From Bolinopsis microptera (Eukaryota > Ctenophora > Tentaculata > Lobata > Bolinopsidae), in contig NC_087081.1 of NCBI RefSeq assembly GCF_026151205.1, positions 9,049,246 through 9,109,245 of the forward strand: a stretch of DNA of 60,000 bases, given 5' to 3'. Below, piece by piece: positions 21,973 to 31,712 of this stretch. The notes under the pieces are model-generated. The model was not told the origin of the DNA. It saw only the letters and a program-made list of their open reading frames with translations, and searched no databases. How positions within the stretch are numbered: the stretch's first letter is position 1; every line of letters begins with the position of its first letter. The position numbers were made by a program, and so were the translations under genes.

Positions 21973-22779
21973 CCTTACTCGGGATTATTATAACCGGGAT
22001 AAAGTGGTGGGTTTTGGAAGATTCCGCCATATTTTTCCCGGTCAAAAATTTTACCAGTCATAAAAAAACCCGCCGACTCAGATTATGGGGTTCCAAGGGG
22101 GTGGTGATCATCATATTTTACCTGAAGTCTCATATGTGCTAGAGAAGACTTTTGAAGCAGTGGAAATCAGATTTCAGGGTGGACCGTGATTCTCACTTTT
22201 CTTGCCCATGAAGTGAGTAAACTGTGCCACTATTTCATGGTCCACGGTGGATTGATTACTGGAGCAGTTGAAGATGCAAAGCCAAGACGTTCCCCAATAC
22301 CAAGCGGTGGGCAGGAAATTAAGCTCCGGCTGACCTTCAGAGCAGTAGCCCCATTAGCGGACAAAATGAAAGTCTTGTTAAGACAACAATACAACTTCGA
22401 ATTTGACGGTCAGCAGCAGGGGGATATCAATAATGATAATGGAGGGGACATTAGCGATAATGAGAATGAGAATACGCTTTAATGAAGATTTGACTTATTA
22501 TTGTTATAGATTTATTTTCCTTTAAATACTAGACGTGTCTTTTTTTCTATTTCTGAGTAATATCAGTAACTGTAAATTGAAATAACTTCTTTAACAAGTA
22601 ACAAAAACAGAAATTTCGGTTGAAAATTTGTTGACCTCTGAAAAAAAAATTGAAAGGTCGGCCACCGGTAAATACATGACCGGGATAATTTGGCGGGTTT
22701 TGGGAAAGTCCGCCATATTTTTCCCGGTTATTAATTTTCCCAGTCATAAATTAACCCGCTATAATATTCCCGAGTAAGG
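21973..22779. mobile_element. TA-target TIR element (CCTTACTCGGGA) with readable empty site
   Basis: 807 bp between TIRs CCTTACTCGGGA and TCCCGAGTAAGG, flanked by TA on both sides (21971-21972, 22780-22781). The paralogous copy at 28653-28885 reads straight through as GTGACTAGGTTATC with one TA, so the boundaries and target duplication are directly demonstrated. A ~75-bp segment with internal dyad (GGCGGGTTTTGG ... CCGCCATATTTTTCCCGG) is repeated directly near each end. No transposase is seen; a possible exon lies in the middle. Confidence 0.9.
22178..22482 (+). CDS. Candidate terminal exon inside a transposable element
   Basis: Follows the acceptor AGATTTCAG|GG at 22177 and is open for about 101 codons to a TAA at 22482. 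Starting phase is 1, matching the donor at 21926, so the join gives a single open frame. The product includes FLAHEVSKLCHYFMVHGG and an acidic Asn/Asp-rich tail (INNDNGGDISDNENE). It lies wholly inside the TIR element 21973-22779, so it is either the element's own coding remnant, a captured host exon, or chance. Family not recognised. Confidence 0.35.
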
Positions 22780-22781
22780 TA

Positions 22782-22926
22782 GGTTATCAATTCATCTGAT
22801 ATATGCGAATATGCATCGCAAATTGAATCTTATGATGTCAGAGTTTTAACGGTTTTTCTTGGAAATGGAATCGAAAATCTTGACAAATATAGAATTATAT
22901 ATATCACGCACCCCGGCCCTCATTAC
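22782..22926. repeat. Duplicated segment (partner 28741-28885)
   Basis: Together with 21888-21972 this forms the two halves of a sequence found uninterrupted at 28653-28885, with only a few substitutions (for example ACGGTTTTTC versus ACAGTTTTTC). Identity stops at CATTACT, where the RTE element's 3' end lies. Confidence 0.85.
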
Positions 22927-25900
22927 TTGGAAATTTAGCAGACTTTCGCAGTTCACTATTAGTTCACTGTTTATGTTTTTCTTCCAGTTCCAGTCTCAGG
23001 TTTATTTGAATCAAAGGCTCACTGTAACGGCGGGTACAGTGTGAACAAAACCAAACTTCAGTGTTCAGGACATAATTTCCGATCTGAATTTCCATGCATG
23101 TTATTTTTGTCAGAATTTCATCTATTATTATTATTATAAAACAGGATCTTACCGACAAAAATGATTCTTAAAAATTCCTTAATGCGGTAAACTGTACCCT
23201 TGAAAAAGATTTTCCCAACATCTGTTGCATGCAGCTATATCTTTAATTTCGTTCAATTCATACAAGTTGTCCATTTGCAAACTTCTACTATTTAAATCAC
23301 TTCTTAAAACCGATAACAAGTTCATTCTAGGTCTCCCCAATCTTCCAATGAATAAATTATCTGATTCAATAGCAAATGAGAGAGCCGTTTGGGCTGGGGT
23401 GTTCTCCATACTCCTGAGAATGTGTCCAAACATTTTCCACCGCTGGTGTTCAATACGCTTGGATAACTTTTCAACTTTGCACCTTTCATACAATGCTTTG
23501 TTGCTTATCATACCTTTAGGCCATTTGATGTTTAAAATGGACCTGAGGTGTCTACGATGGAGTGTGTCCATTTTCTCCATGGTTGCTTTCTTAGGACTCC
23601 AACTATTTGAGTTGTAAATCAATACAGATACAACTTGAGCATCGTATAACCTCAGCTTTCTTTCAAGGGATATTTTCTTACCAGACAGCCAAACTTTTTC
23701 AAAGTTCTTAAAAGCAATCTCAGCTAGGATTCTTCTTCTTTGAATGTCCTTCTCAGTACACAGTAAGGAACCTAGTGACTTGTTACTTCTCCATGGTTCG
23801 TTATTAGCTAATGGCTGACCGTTTGTATCTTTATCAGATTTTGTCGCTAGGTAGAAGGTACTGAATTCAGTTTTACTTTCATTTACTTGGAGGTTCCAGT
23901 CTTTGAGAATCTCCTTCACTGTAGGAAGGAAAATTCTCAGTTTCTCGATGTCCTCGTCAGCAAAGTCACAATCGTCTGAATATTCCCACTCAGTTGGAAA
24001 ACCTAGTTCTGATACTGGTGGGTTTGGTCTCCCAGATACAGCTCTGAGGTGGTGTAAGGCTGCTGCAAGAATAAGTGTGAATAGCTTTCCAGATAAACTG
24101 TCACCTTGAAAGGCTCCGAGTAAACTTTCAAACTCTTCCGACAGTGAGGAGTTAACACGAACTCTAAGGAGAGTATTCGATAGAAGGTATTGAACTAAAC
24201 GAATGTCGTCCTCCGAACAACCAGCATCTTTCAAAACATTGATGATAGTGTCCCTTTTCACGGTATCAAAAGCTCTACTCATATCAATACCCATTTTGCT
24301 AAATGTCCATTTCTTCCTCATTACAACAGATATGAGCATTCTCTGAGCCCACACAATGTCAGAGCAGCTCCTACCTCTCTTGTAAGCACTCTGCCATGGC
24401 ATGGTGTAGTTGTCAATTCTACTCTCAACCCGTTTTAAGGCAATTTGAGTGAGCATCTTCCTCGATCCGTTTAACAGTGTAAGTGGTCTAAGGCTTGTGA
24501 GGGGACCCTTAGGTTTACCTGGCTTCTGTAGAGGAGTCACAATACCTTGTCCTATCGAACTTATGTATTTGTTCCCACTAAATGACTCGTTAATTGCCTC
24601 AGCATACTTCTCAAAAGTGATTGGATGGGCGTACTTTATCAGCTCATTCTGGAGATTATCTGGACCACTGGCACGGTTTGATTTGAGTTTACTTGCAGCA
24701 AGTTTAACTTCAACTGGTGTGATGGGGTTATCAAGTGGTTTTGGATCGCAGGTAAAAGGTTGCAGGCCAGCTTCAACTCCTTCTGTTAGTTGTTTTTCGA
24801 AGAAAGATTTCGCTGTGTTTGCTTTCCCTAAATCAGTACCAATAGGGTTGTTGTTGATATCATTGACCACTATGTTACCCGACTTTCTTATTCCAGCTAA
24901 AGATCTTGAAGCTTCAAACATCTTTCTAGCATCGTCAGTGTTATTTATTTCTTCCGCTAGAGCGTCAGCCTTCATGTTATTTATTTGCACAAGTCTCTTA
25001 GAAATGCTATTCTGAATCTTTCTAACTTCTCTCCTATCTCCACTAACATCACTACCATTTGGGGCTGATTTGATCTTCAGAGTCTGATCACGCTTTTTAG
25101 CAACTAATGAATCTACTGTTAGATCACTGGAGAAATTTTGTTTAGAGGATTTCCCTGGTATAGTTTCTTCAGCACACGCACGTATGTCACTAAAAAGTTC
25201 ATTCATTTTCTCATTTGGGTCATCTGGATAAGTTTTACCCGATAATCTTTCAGCAATCGCACTTTGATATTTCTGTCTGAGTTCTTTATCAATGTAGAGA
25301 GTTGAACAGTCAAACTGAGTGCTATCTGATTTTTTGGTTTTGTGAATGAGAACATGATTTTTCAGCGTTAATCGAGTTACAACAGGTTTGTGATCAGATC
25401 GTAACTCAGCGCCTCCGTATGATCTGCTGTCCTTTATTAAAACCGTAGACCTCCTCCTGCAAAGCACATAGTCAAGTTGAGCGTATATAGGAGTATTTCT
25501 CTTAGTCCTGTGTTCACCAGTCCAAGTTAGTTTGTGCTTACTTGGATGATCAAACAAAGTATTGCATGCTGTTAGGTCTTCTTTAACCATCAATTCAAGC
25601 AAATGCTCCCCATTTTCATTTCTAGTCCCAATACCATGTCTACCTATCAAACCTTCCAGACCTAATTGTTCATCAACCCTAGTTCGTTTACCCAGCTTTG
25701 AGTTGAAATCTCCGCAGTGGAACATTTCCCATTTTGATGGAGTAGAGGATACATTGTGTAAATCTCTATAGAACTGAGACAGTTTGTCAGGGTGTTGTTG
25801 AGCACGAAGAGATGTGAGACCATAACTGTTGATGATTCTGAAATTCTTATTACTACCACCCTTGAGAGGAAAACAAAAATCAATATACCCAACTCTATCA

Positions 25901-26330
25901 GAGATCTGTTTGAAAGTTGTGATGAAAGGTTGCAGTTTAGGGCTAATAACAAATCCAATACCCCCATGACATTGTTCTTTCTGATCAAAAATTAACAGTC
26001 TGTAGTTGTTGTGAAGTATGATATCCACCTGATTAGTGCACTTAGTTTCTTGTAGTCCCACAATGTCCATACCGTACCTTTTGCAGTCATTACCCAGTAA
26101 CTCCCTCTTCAAAAGTCGTTCAGACCGAGTTTTATCATTAACCGCAGTGTCTGGACTACCCAAGCCCCTAACATTCCAAGAACAAACAGCGAAAACAAAT
26201 AGCACAGCACACAGTGTTGATCCCATCTTGATTTTGGGCGTAGACTCTCCAGCCATAGCTGTATGTGGGTCGTCACTCCTACATTCTACCTATTTCATCT
26301 GATTAATTTAATTGCAGTGATTTGTCATTT
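22927..26330 (-). mobile_element. RTE-like non-LTR retrotransposon
   Basis: One long ORF with endonuclease and RT, a 3' non-coding region of about 250 bp (23178 down to 22927) and an upstream region of uncertain length. The 3' limit is inferred from the end of homology with the paralogous locus at 28885. The single-ORF layout of about 1000 codons with a short 3' region is typical of the RTE group. The target duplication was not identified. Confidence 0.8.
23179..26256 (-). CDS. RTE-like endonuclease-reverse transcriptase, intact ORF
   Basis: 1025 codons from ATG to stop without interruption. The N-terminal AP endonuclease nicks target DNA: conserved SWNVRG near residue 26 (Asn28), GLQETK (Glu70), HCGDFN (180-185), LDYVL (261-265) and SDHKPV (287-292). 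The RT copies the element RNA onto the nick: LRPLTLLNGSRK (589-600), GIDMSRAFDTV (656-666), GAFQGDSLSG (714-723) and YSDD (759-762), a YADD variant with Ser. The C-terminus has the RHLRSILNIKWP and RWKMFGHILR strings usual in RTE proteins. All key residues appear present, so this copy could be recently active. The antisense open frames are shadows. Confidence 0.9.
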   Translation of the reverse strand: MAGESTPKIKMGSTLCAVLFVFAVCSWNVRGLGSPDTAVNDKTRSERLLKRELLGNDCKRYGMDIVGLQETKCTNQVDIILHNNYRLLIFDQKEQCHGGIGFVISPKLQPFITTFKQISDRVGYIDFCFPLKGGSNKNFRIINSYGLTSLRAQQHPDKLSQFYRDLHNVSSTPSKWEMFHCGDFNSKLGKRTRVDEQLGLEGLIGRHGIGTRNENGEHLLELMVKEDLTACNTLFDHPSKHKLTWTGEHRTKRNTPIYAQLDYVLCRRRSTVLIKDSRSYGGAELRSDHKPVVTRLTLKNHVLIHKTKKSDSTQFDCSTLYIDKELRQKYQSAIAERLSGKTYPDDPNEKMNELFSDIRACAEETIPGKSSKQNFSSDLTVDSLVAKKRDQTLKIKSAPNGSDVSGDRREVRKIQNSISKRLVQINNMKADALAEEINNTDDARKMFEASRSLAGIRKSGNIVVNDINNNPIGTDLGKANTAKSFFEKQLTEGVEAGLQPFTCDPKPLDNPITPVEVKLAASKLKSNRASGPDNLQNELIKYAHPITFEKYAEAINESFSGNKYISSIGQGIVTPLQKPGKPKGPLTSLRPLTLLNGSRKMLTQIALKRVESRIDNYTMPWQSAYKRGRSCSDIVWAQRMLISVVMRKKWTFSKMGIDMSRAFDTVKRDTIINVLKDAGCSEDDIRLVQYLLSNTLLRVRVNSSLSEEFESLLGAFQGDSLSGKLFTLILAAALHHLRAVSGRPNPPVSELGFPTEWEYSDDCDFADEDIEKLRIFLPTVKEILKDWNLQVNESKTEFSTFYLATKSDKDTNGQPLANNEPWRSNKSLGSLLCTEKDIQRRRILAEIAFKNFEKVWLSGKKISLERKLRLYDAQVVSVLIYNSNSWSPKKATMEKMDTLHRRHLRSILNIKWPKGMISNKALYERCKVEKLSKRIEHQRWKMFGHILRSMENTPAQTALSFAIESDNLFIGRLGRPRMNLLSVLRSDLNSRSLQMDNLYELNEIKDIAACNRCWENLFQGYSLPH

Positions 26331-27985
26331 AGGATCTGACTTTGCCCCACAATACCGTCATACTCATACTTGAATAAACGTTATGCACAGCTGACATCAG
26401 CCAGCAAAACGCCCTATATTCTATAAATCCTTGACGATCAATTATTTTCGCCTTATCGAATAGGGCGGGGGGCAATATGCTAATAAATTTACCGCCCTCA
26501 TTATAAAGTACGTGTCTCTTCAGAGAGGACGGTTTACAGGGGGAGTAGGAAGATAGAAAAAGGAGAGCGGGAAAGAAAAAGGGTCGCTGATATCAGAAAG
26601 AATGTGGATATGCTTAGGGAGAGGATACATCCAGAATTCATGAAGGGTGAGGTGGAATTGTGACTATATTCTTTTCTCCCTAAAATATTCGTATTATCTT
26701 GAAATTTAACCGACATTTATTTTGATGAGCCAATTTATTGAACCACATTAGACAATTTTGAGCAACAAAATATTGGGGAACGACCGGTCAGAAGTTATAA
26801 TTTAATTTCTCGATTCAGGAGGCAGCTTCAAGTCGAAGCCAACAAGGTTGGATACCCTCAAAACAGCTATCTGCTATATCTGTTCACTCTCTAAAGAACT
26901 TCAAGGAGACAGATGGGAATGCAGATGTGTGCAGATGGGTAGGTGGATTCACTGAATACCTGCATACTTGCATACTTGCATACTTGCATACTTTCATACT
27001 TTCATACTTGAATACTTGCATTTGCCTCTTTTTTAATATCCATCGAATAGCATTCAATTGTTGATCCGCATAATTTATCCGCATAATTTATCCGCATAAT
27101 TTATATGTCCTGTTTATTGATGATTCACCTGTTTGTGTCTTATTTCTTTGCGGAAATAAATTCCAATCTACAATAGTTAACAAACCACGTGCCTCAGGAA
27201 TGGAACACAGACAGGTCACAGGAAGACCCGCTAGACAAGTTCAACCCCCTCCAAACTGTGCCAGCAGGTAGATAAGAACACTTTTAGGGTTTTTATTTTT
27301 AATATTTCAAATCTTTTTTAGCCTGTTTTCATAAGGTCCTGGCACTTGCCTAAGAACTGTTATCTGCACAATTGTACATTTGCTTTCTTGTTTTGTATAC
27401 AACTACAAGTACTAGTATTTATAATTTTAAAATCTAAAAGACTATTCCATCAGTAGGACAACTCTACACAGCTACGAGAACCCCCACCACACCCACCACG
27501 TGACTAGTCACGTGACCAGTCCCAACCGGGGCTTCCCTCCCTCTCTATCATACGGACACTTTAATTGAGGCAACAGAATTTCGATAATTTTCGATTATGA
27601 GAACTATGTGTTTTGGCCTCAGTATTTGATTCTGGGACAGGTTTCTGAGATGATTGCATTGATAAATTATATCTGAAATTTCGGTAAAGTCCTGCTAAAA
27701 TGTTTGTGTAGTCAGTGGTCGCATGTCTTTTCGAATTCGACAGACGCAACCCCATCGATGCCCATGCCCATTTGTCCTAAAGTTGAGGAATACATGGCTC
27801 TCAGACATGTTTTACACTGTTTCTTATTTCTAAATGACGTTGATAATTATGTTATGATTGATACTTTATGAATTCAAGTTAATTTCTCAAAACCGGGCAC
27901 TTATTTCTAATATCTACGAAATTAAATTATCTCCATTTCCCTAACACTAATTACAGAATTACGGAGTAAACAAGGGGTGGGGCAG
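26331..27985. other. Intergenic stretch with minisatellites
   Basis: No gene supported. Contains a decamer-type minisatellite of GCATACTTGCATACTT units at 26960-27020, which generates the frame 26884-27084, three GCATAATTTATCC units at 27066-27105, and a CACGTGACTAGTCACGTGAC palindromic stretch near 27499. The open frames at 26534-26716 and 27561-27755 are short and unsupported. Confidence 0.5.
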
Positions 27986-28274
27986 CAGTGGCGTAACGTT
28001 GCCTGTTGGCGCCCCCCTGCCGAAAAAAGCGCCCCCCTGTTGGCGCCCCCTCCCCTTTTGGTGCCCCTCCCTAAAATTGAACAAATTAGGTGATTTTAGA
28101 GAATACGCCGGTAAAATCTCTAAAAAAGTGTGTATCTAGAGCAAAACGCGCAGTTTTGCTAGTACCTTAGTTAAGTTTTCGAAATTGTCCCACATTCAAA
28201 CGACGATTTGGCGCCCCCCTAAGACGGCGCCCCCCTGCACAGCGGGGTCAGCAGGGCCTTTCGTTACGCCACTG
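27986..28274. mobile_element. hAT MITE, copy A
   Basis: 289 bp with TIRs CAGTGGCGTAACG and CGTTACGCCACTG, flanked by a perfect 8-bp target duplication TGGGGCAG (27978-27985 and 28275-28282). The CAGTGGCGTA start is classical for hAT. The interior carries GGCGCCCCC blocks and is closely similar to copy B at 44670-44970. Non-autonomous, with no coding capacity. Confidence 0.95.
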
Positions 28275-28282
28275 TGGGGCAG

Positions 28283-28652
28283 CCCCATCGATGCCCATTT
28301 TTCCAAAAGTTGAGGAATAAATGGCCTCTCTCTATACTTCTTATAATTTTTGTTCAAACAGAACAGAATGAAAAACAGTGGGTTTCGCGTTTTTGTTTCT
28401 CGTTAATCTAAACAAGTCTTACAAATTCACACATTATAAAATAAAATATGCGCTCTTTCTACTAGGTCTAGACTACTAGTGCCTACACCAATAAAACTTT
28501 GTGCTGATTACCTCTCTTAATGTTAAATATATATAAGGAACAGGTGTTAAATTTTACTGGTCGAAAGTCTCGACAAAATTCAGACAAGTTCAATTTGCTA
28601 CCCCCTCAACAAGTCTTAAGACACTCTCGACAAGATCATCTGTTGCTAGAAT
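28283..28652. other. Short intergenic stretch
   Basis: No recognisable gene or RNA. The frame at 28520-28738 runs into the duplicated segment at 28653 and ends at the same splice donor (28691), so its last part could be an exon, but nothing upstream supports it. Confidence 0.35.
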
Positions 28653-28885
28653 GGACAATCCCGATACAGAGTCCCACCATATCTAACTCAGGTAAGAAGC
28701 AACGTCTCGAAATTGATTCATGTGGAACTAGTGACTAGGTTATCAATTCATCTGATATATGCGAATATGCATCGCAAATTAAATCTTATGATGTCAGAGT
28801 TTTAACAGTTTTTCTTGGAAATGGAATCGAAAATCTTGACAAATATAGAATTATATAGATCACGCACCCCGGCCCTCATTACTAG
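28653..28885 (+). repeat. Uninterrupted paralogue of the 21.9/22.8-kb locus (empty site)
   Basis: Matches 21888-21972 joined to 22782-22926, lacking the 807-bp TA element and the RTE. It preserves the GTAAGAAG donor. It acts as the internal control that defines the neighbouring insertion. Confidence 0.9.
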
Positions 28886-29011
28886 AATGCTATCCAGTAA
28901 TACAGTGGCCACTTTCACATCTTTGACCGCTTTTAACTTAATTCTTTAGTCGGATGATTGCAACCTGAAGTCTGATGTTCTATTTATGATCAGAATTCGC
29001 TCGAATAAGAA

Positions 29012-29619
29012 TTACCTACGCGGTGGTGGACGCTGCCTACTTGGTGGCATACCACGGTGTCCTCCTGGACCCATCCTAGGTGGTAGCTAGGATGATCATA
29101 AATAGAACAGCTTAATAAGACGCCCTTTTGGGGGAGTAGGTCCCTTCGTTGGTGGACCTTGCGGTCCTTCTCTGGAATTATATTGGTTACCATTTTCAAG
29201 TTGGGGACCCTTTTTAGCTCCTGATGGATTGCTTGCGGGATGGGGTGGTGGTCGAATCTGAGGGGGTTGTTTATTATTCTGCTGTGTATGTCCAGGAGGA
29301 GGTAGTGGTGTCTCGCTCCGCCGCGGCTGGATAGGTTCAGGTTTTCTGACACCAGCATCCAAACTAGATTTTCTATCTGGTAGTGCTGGTGGGGTGTTGG
29401 GTGGGGTCTCATCAAATACAGGGGGGGGGGGCGAGGACGATTACGGCTCAGACTTAAACCTCTCTGATCAACCGACAGGACGTTGTTCTTGGCGGTGTTG
29501 AGATGACGGCTTGATCTGCCCTGTAATCTACGTTTCAGTGAACTGTCCATGTAAAGCCAAACAGTTGTGAGAACCCCATGCAGGACGCAAGCTATGTAAA
29601 GGCCTATGTAAAGATCCAT
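29012..29619 (-). pseudogene. Proline-rich secreted or membrane protein gene, frame disrupted at a homopolymer
   Basis: Begins at ATG 29619 with a hydrophobic leader (LYIGLYIACVLHGVLTTVWL) likely to be a signal peptide or anchor, followed by a basic stretch. At 29421-29431 an 11-base C run (coding strand) shifts the frame. With one more C the reading would enter a long Pro-rich frame that is independently open from 29426 to 29096 and includes PPGHTQQNNKQPPQIRPPPH. A third short frame ends PSRQRPPPRR with a stop at 29012, perhaps after a small intron or another indel. No known family. The frameshift may be real, or a homopolymer assembly error. Confidence 0.45.
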
Positions 29620-29749
29620 GACATACCGTCATTCAGGTCATTTCTGTAGAACTTTAAGATTCCAAATAATATTGAACCCTGAATCCCAGATATTTTGTAT
29701 GTTTATCAGACCGGTCAGTATGAAATTGTGCGACAGTGCGTAGTAAATC

Positions 29750-29846
29750 ATGGCTTTAATCAGCAAACATTGTGTCTTGTTGATTTTATCTTTCGTTATC
29801 AATTATAAAATTGTAACCTTATTAAATCATGTTCATGGTCGCCATA
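29750..29846 (+). CDS. Start of a candidate small secreted protein, split by the 13.3-kb element
   Basis: ATG at 29750 opens a frame with a signal-peptide-like N-terminus (MALISKHCVLLILSFVINY). It runs to the TA target of the large TIR element at 29845. If the element and one TA are removed, the frame continues in phase at 43117 to a stop at 43227-43229, giving about 69 residues. It lies head to head with the proline-rich gene at 29619. The chance of an open continuation of 37 codons is not negligible, so support is moderate. Confidence 0.35.
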
Positions 29847-30550
29847 GTACAGTCAAATCCGTCTTTTTGTCGGACAAAATTCGCAACAAAGCGATTTTAA
29901 CGGGATATGGTCGGGACAGGTCCCAGGAATCATTCCAGAGAGTTCCCAAAATCCTCGACTTCAGGAAAATCCACAGTTACCACTTTTTTACCACCTTTTT
30001 ACCACTTTGGTTTTCCGCAAATAAGTCACGTTCTGAATATCCTAGAAGATTCTAGTTTAAAGCATTGTGTTTAGAAAACAAAGAAGAACAACTTTTTCTT
30101 TAACAACTTTTTCAAAAATAAATTATTTAATTAATTAATTAAATAATTAATAAATTTTCAAATATTTCAAAAATACATTTTCATAAAGAATGTTCACAAT
30201 TACATTCCACGTATATTGAACTAATTTTTATGAAAATTTTGAGAATTTTCACTTACAATATTTTGGACTTGTAAAATTTTCGAAATTTGTAAAGAAAAAC
30301 CACTATTTACCACTTTTTACCACATCGAATCTCCGCTAATAAAACGACTTCTGAATGTCGTAGAAGGTTCTAGATTGAACCAATGTGTTCAAAATATAAA
30401 AGAGAACAACTTTTTCTTAGACAACCTTTGGATTAGATAATTAATTAATTAGTTAATTCGATTATTAAACAAATATTCAAAAATTATACAAATTATTTTT
30501 GATCAAAATATTTTAAAATTACATATCACGAATAATTAACAAATTTTCAT
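29845..30550. repeat. Left arm of the 13.3-kb element
   Basis: About 700 bp, AT-rich, with TTAATTAATTAATTAA palindromic cores at 30125-30150 and 30440-30460 and the strings GGTCCCAGGAATCATTCC and CCACTTTTTTACCACC. Inverted match to the right arm and direct match to the left arm of the compact copy in the Helitron. The 101-codon frame at 29750-30055 runs on into this arm only by chance. Confidence 0.85.
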
Positions 30551-30819
30551 TAACTTAATCGGGAAATCGAAGTAGTACTTTATACATTATATAACCATAT
30601 ATACTAGATAAGATTCTAACTTATGAGTCCTCAGCTGGCACATTGGTGCAATTGGATCTCTACGTTACAGAATGGAAATTTGTTTAAACTGTGTTCGTGG
30701 ACTAAAGATGGTCCTGCCTCATTTACAACGGACTCCTCTTCATTGGCCGATATAATAGTTAATAGCACTATGTTTACAGTATGCACTGAAGGGGTATCCT
30801 AGGAAGTTTCTTGAACTTT

Positions 30820-31008
30820 TAACAGGTACCCCTCCTCATTTAACCCTCAATTAAGTTTCCTATCATTCGGTTGAGTCGACCGTTGAGATCGCATAGATCC
30901 AATGGATCCTTAGCTACTCCCTAGACTAGGTGACACTGGGATTCGAACCCTGAACCTTCTGCACAGAAGGCGGATGCTCTAACCGCTAGGCTAGATATGA
31001 ATCTTTGG
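30820..31008 (-). mobile_element. tRNA-headed SINE, copy 2 (diverged)
   Basis: On the minus strand, box A TAGCCTAGCGGTTAGAGCAT and box B GGGTTCGAATCCC form a tRNA-like head (about 30945-31005). The body retains CTCCTCATTTAACCCTCA and ATCCTTAGCT from the family but overall is much diverged (perhaps 60-65 percent). It lies inside the 13.3-kb element. Confidence 0.65.
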
Positions 31009-31602
31009 AACTGGTCTATGGTCACTGTCTGCAATAATACACACAAGACGTCACTCTGAGCTGAATCAGTCATGCCGTTGTACTGCCGTTTAATTTCGTT
31101 CAGTGACCAGGGGTTGTTGATCCAACCTGTGGTGCGTTGATTTGTTTATTTATACAAGGTATAAGAGGCGTCAGGACTAACTCCTCATTTGCCTGGTAAA
31201 TTGAAACATTGTATTGGTTAAGAATGCCTCTAGTTGCGCTCTCCGCTGAAATCAAACTTAAAAGTAAAACGGTAAAAATATATTACTATTATTGTATATT
31301 AGTTGACAGCTACTTACATAGAATCTGCACGCGTACAGTATCAGGCACACGATGTGTTCTTCTTTTGTCAAAATATTAACTATTTCGTGTGATTTTAGTC
31401 CTCGATTTTTAGCAGAATTAACTTTTTTAGGAAGAGAAGTCAACATAAAGTAAAGCTGAAGCTTACGCTTCCAAACAAACCAGTTTAACAATTTAGTTAA
31501 GCACAACACTAAGTCGAGAGACATGATGTGTAAATAGTTATAAGCTATAATAGTATCGTACAGATTTGGATATTTTACCGTTTATTCCATTTATCTGGAT
31601 TT
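31009..31602. other. AT-rich spacer upstream of the Helitron
   Basis: No coding signal beyond a weak minus-strand frame (31258-31524) without a recognisable domain. It may contain 5' exons or promoter of the Helitron, but I cannot define them. Confidence 0.35.
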
Positions 31603-31711
31603 TTTAATCTGTTATCTTATCTATGTGACGGTGTATGTTCTGTTATTGAAGTAAATTCATTTTACGTTTTACGTCACGGCAAATATTTTTGATAAAAATT
31701 ATATTTTGAAA
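31603..31711 (+). repeat. 109-bp direct repeat, left copy
   Basis: Nearly identical to 37749-37857; both begin TTTAATCTGTTATCTTATC and contain CACGGCAAATATTTTTGATA. The two copies bracket the Helitron Rep and helicase ORFs. The left copy sits directly before the splice acceptor of the Rep exon, so it is intron sequence in that context; the right copy abuts the right TIR arm. Confidence 0.9.
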
Positions 31712-31712
31712 A

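Noticed and set aside
23225-26302. Several plus-strand ORFs, the longest 188 codons
   Set aside because: Antisense shadows of the RTE ORF.
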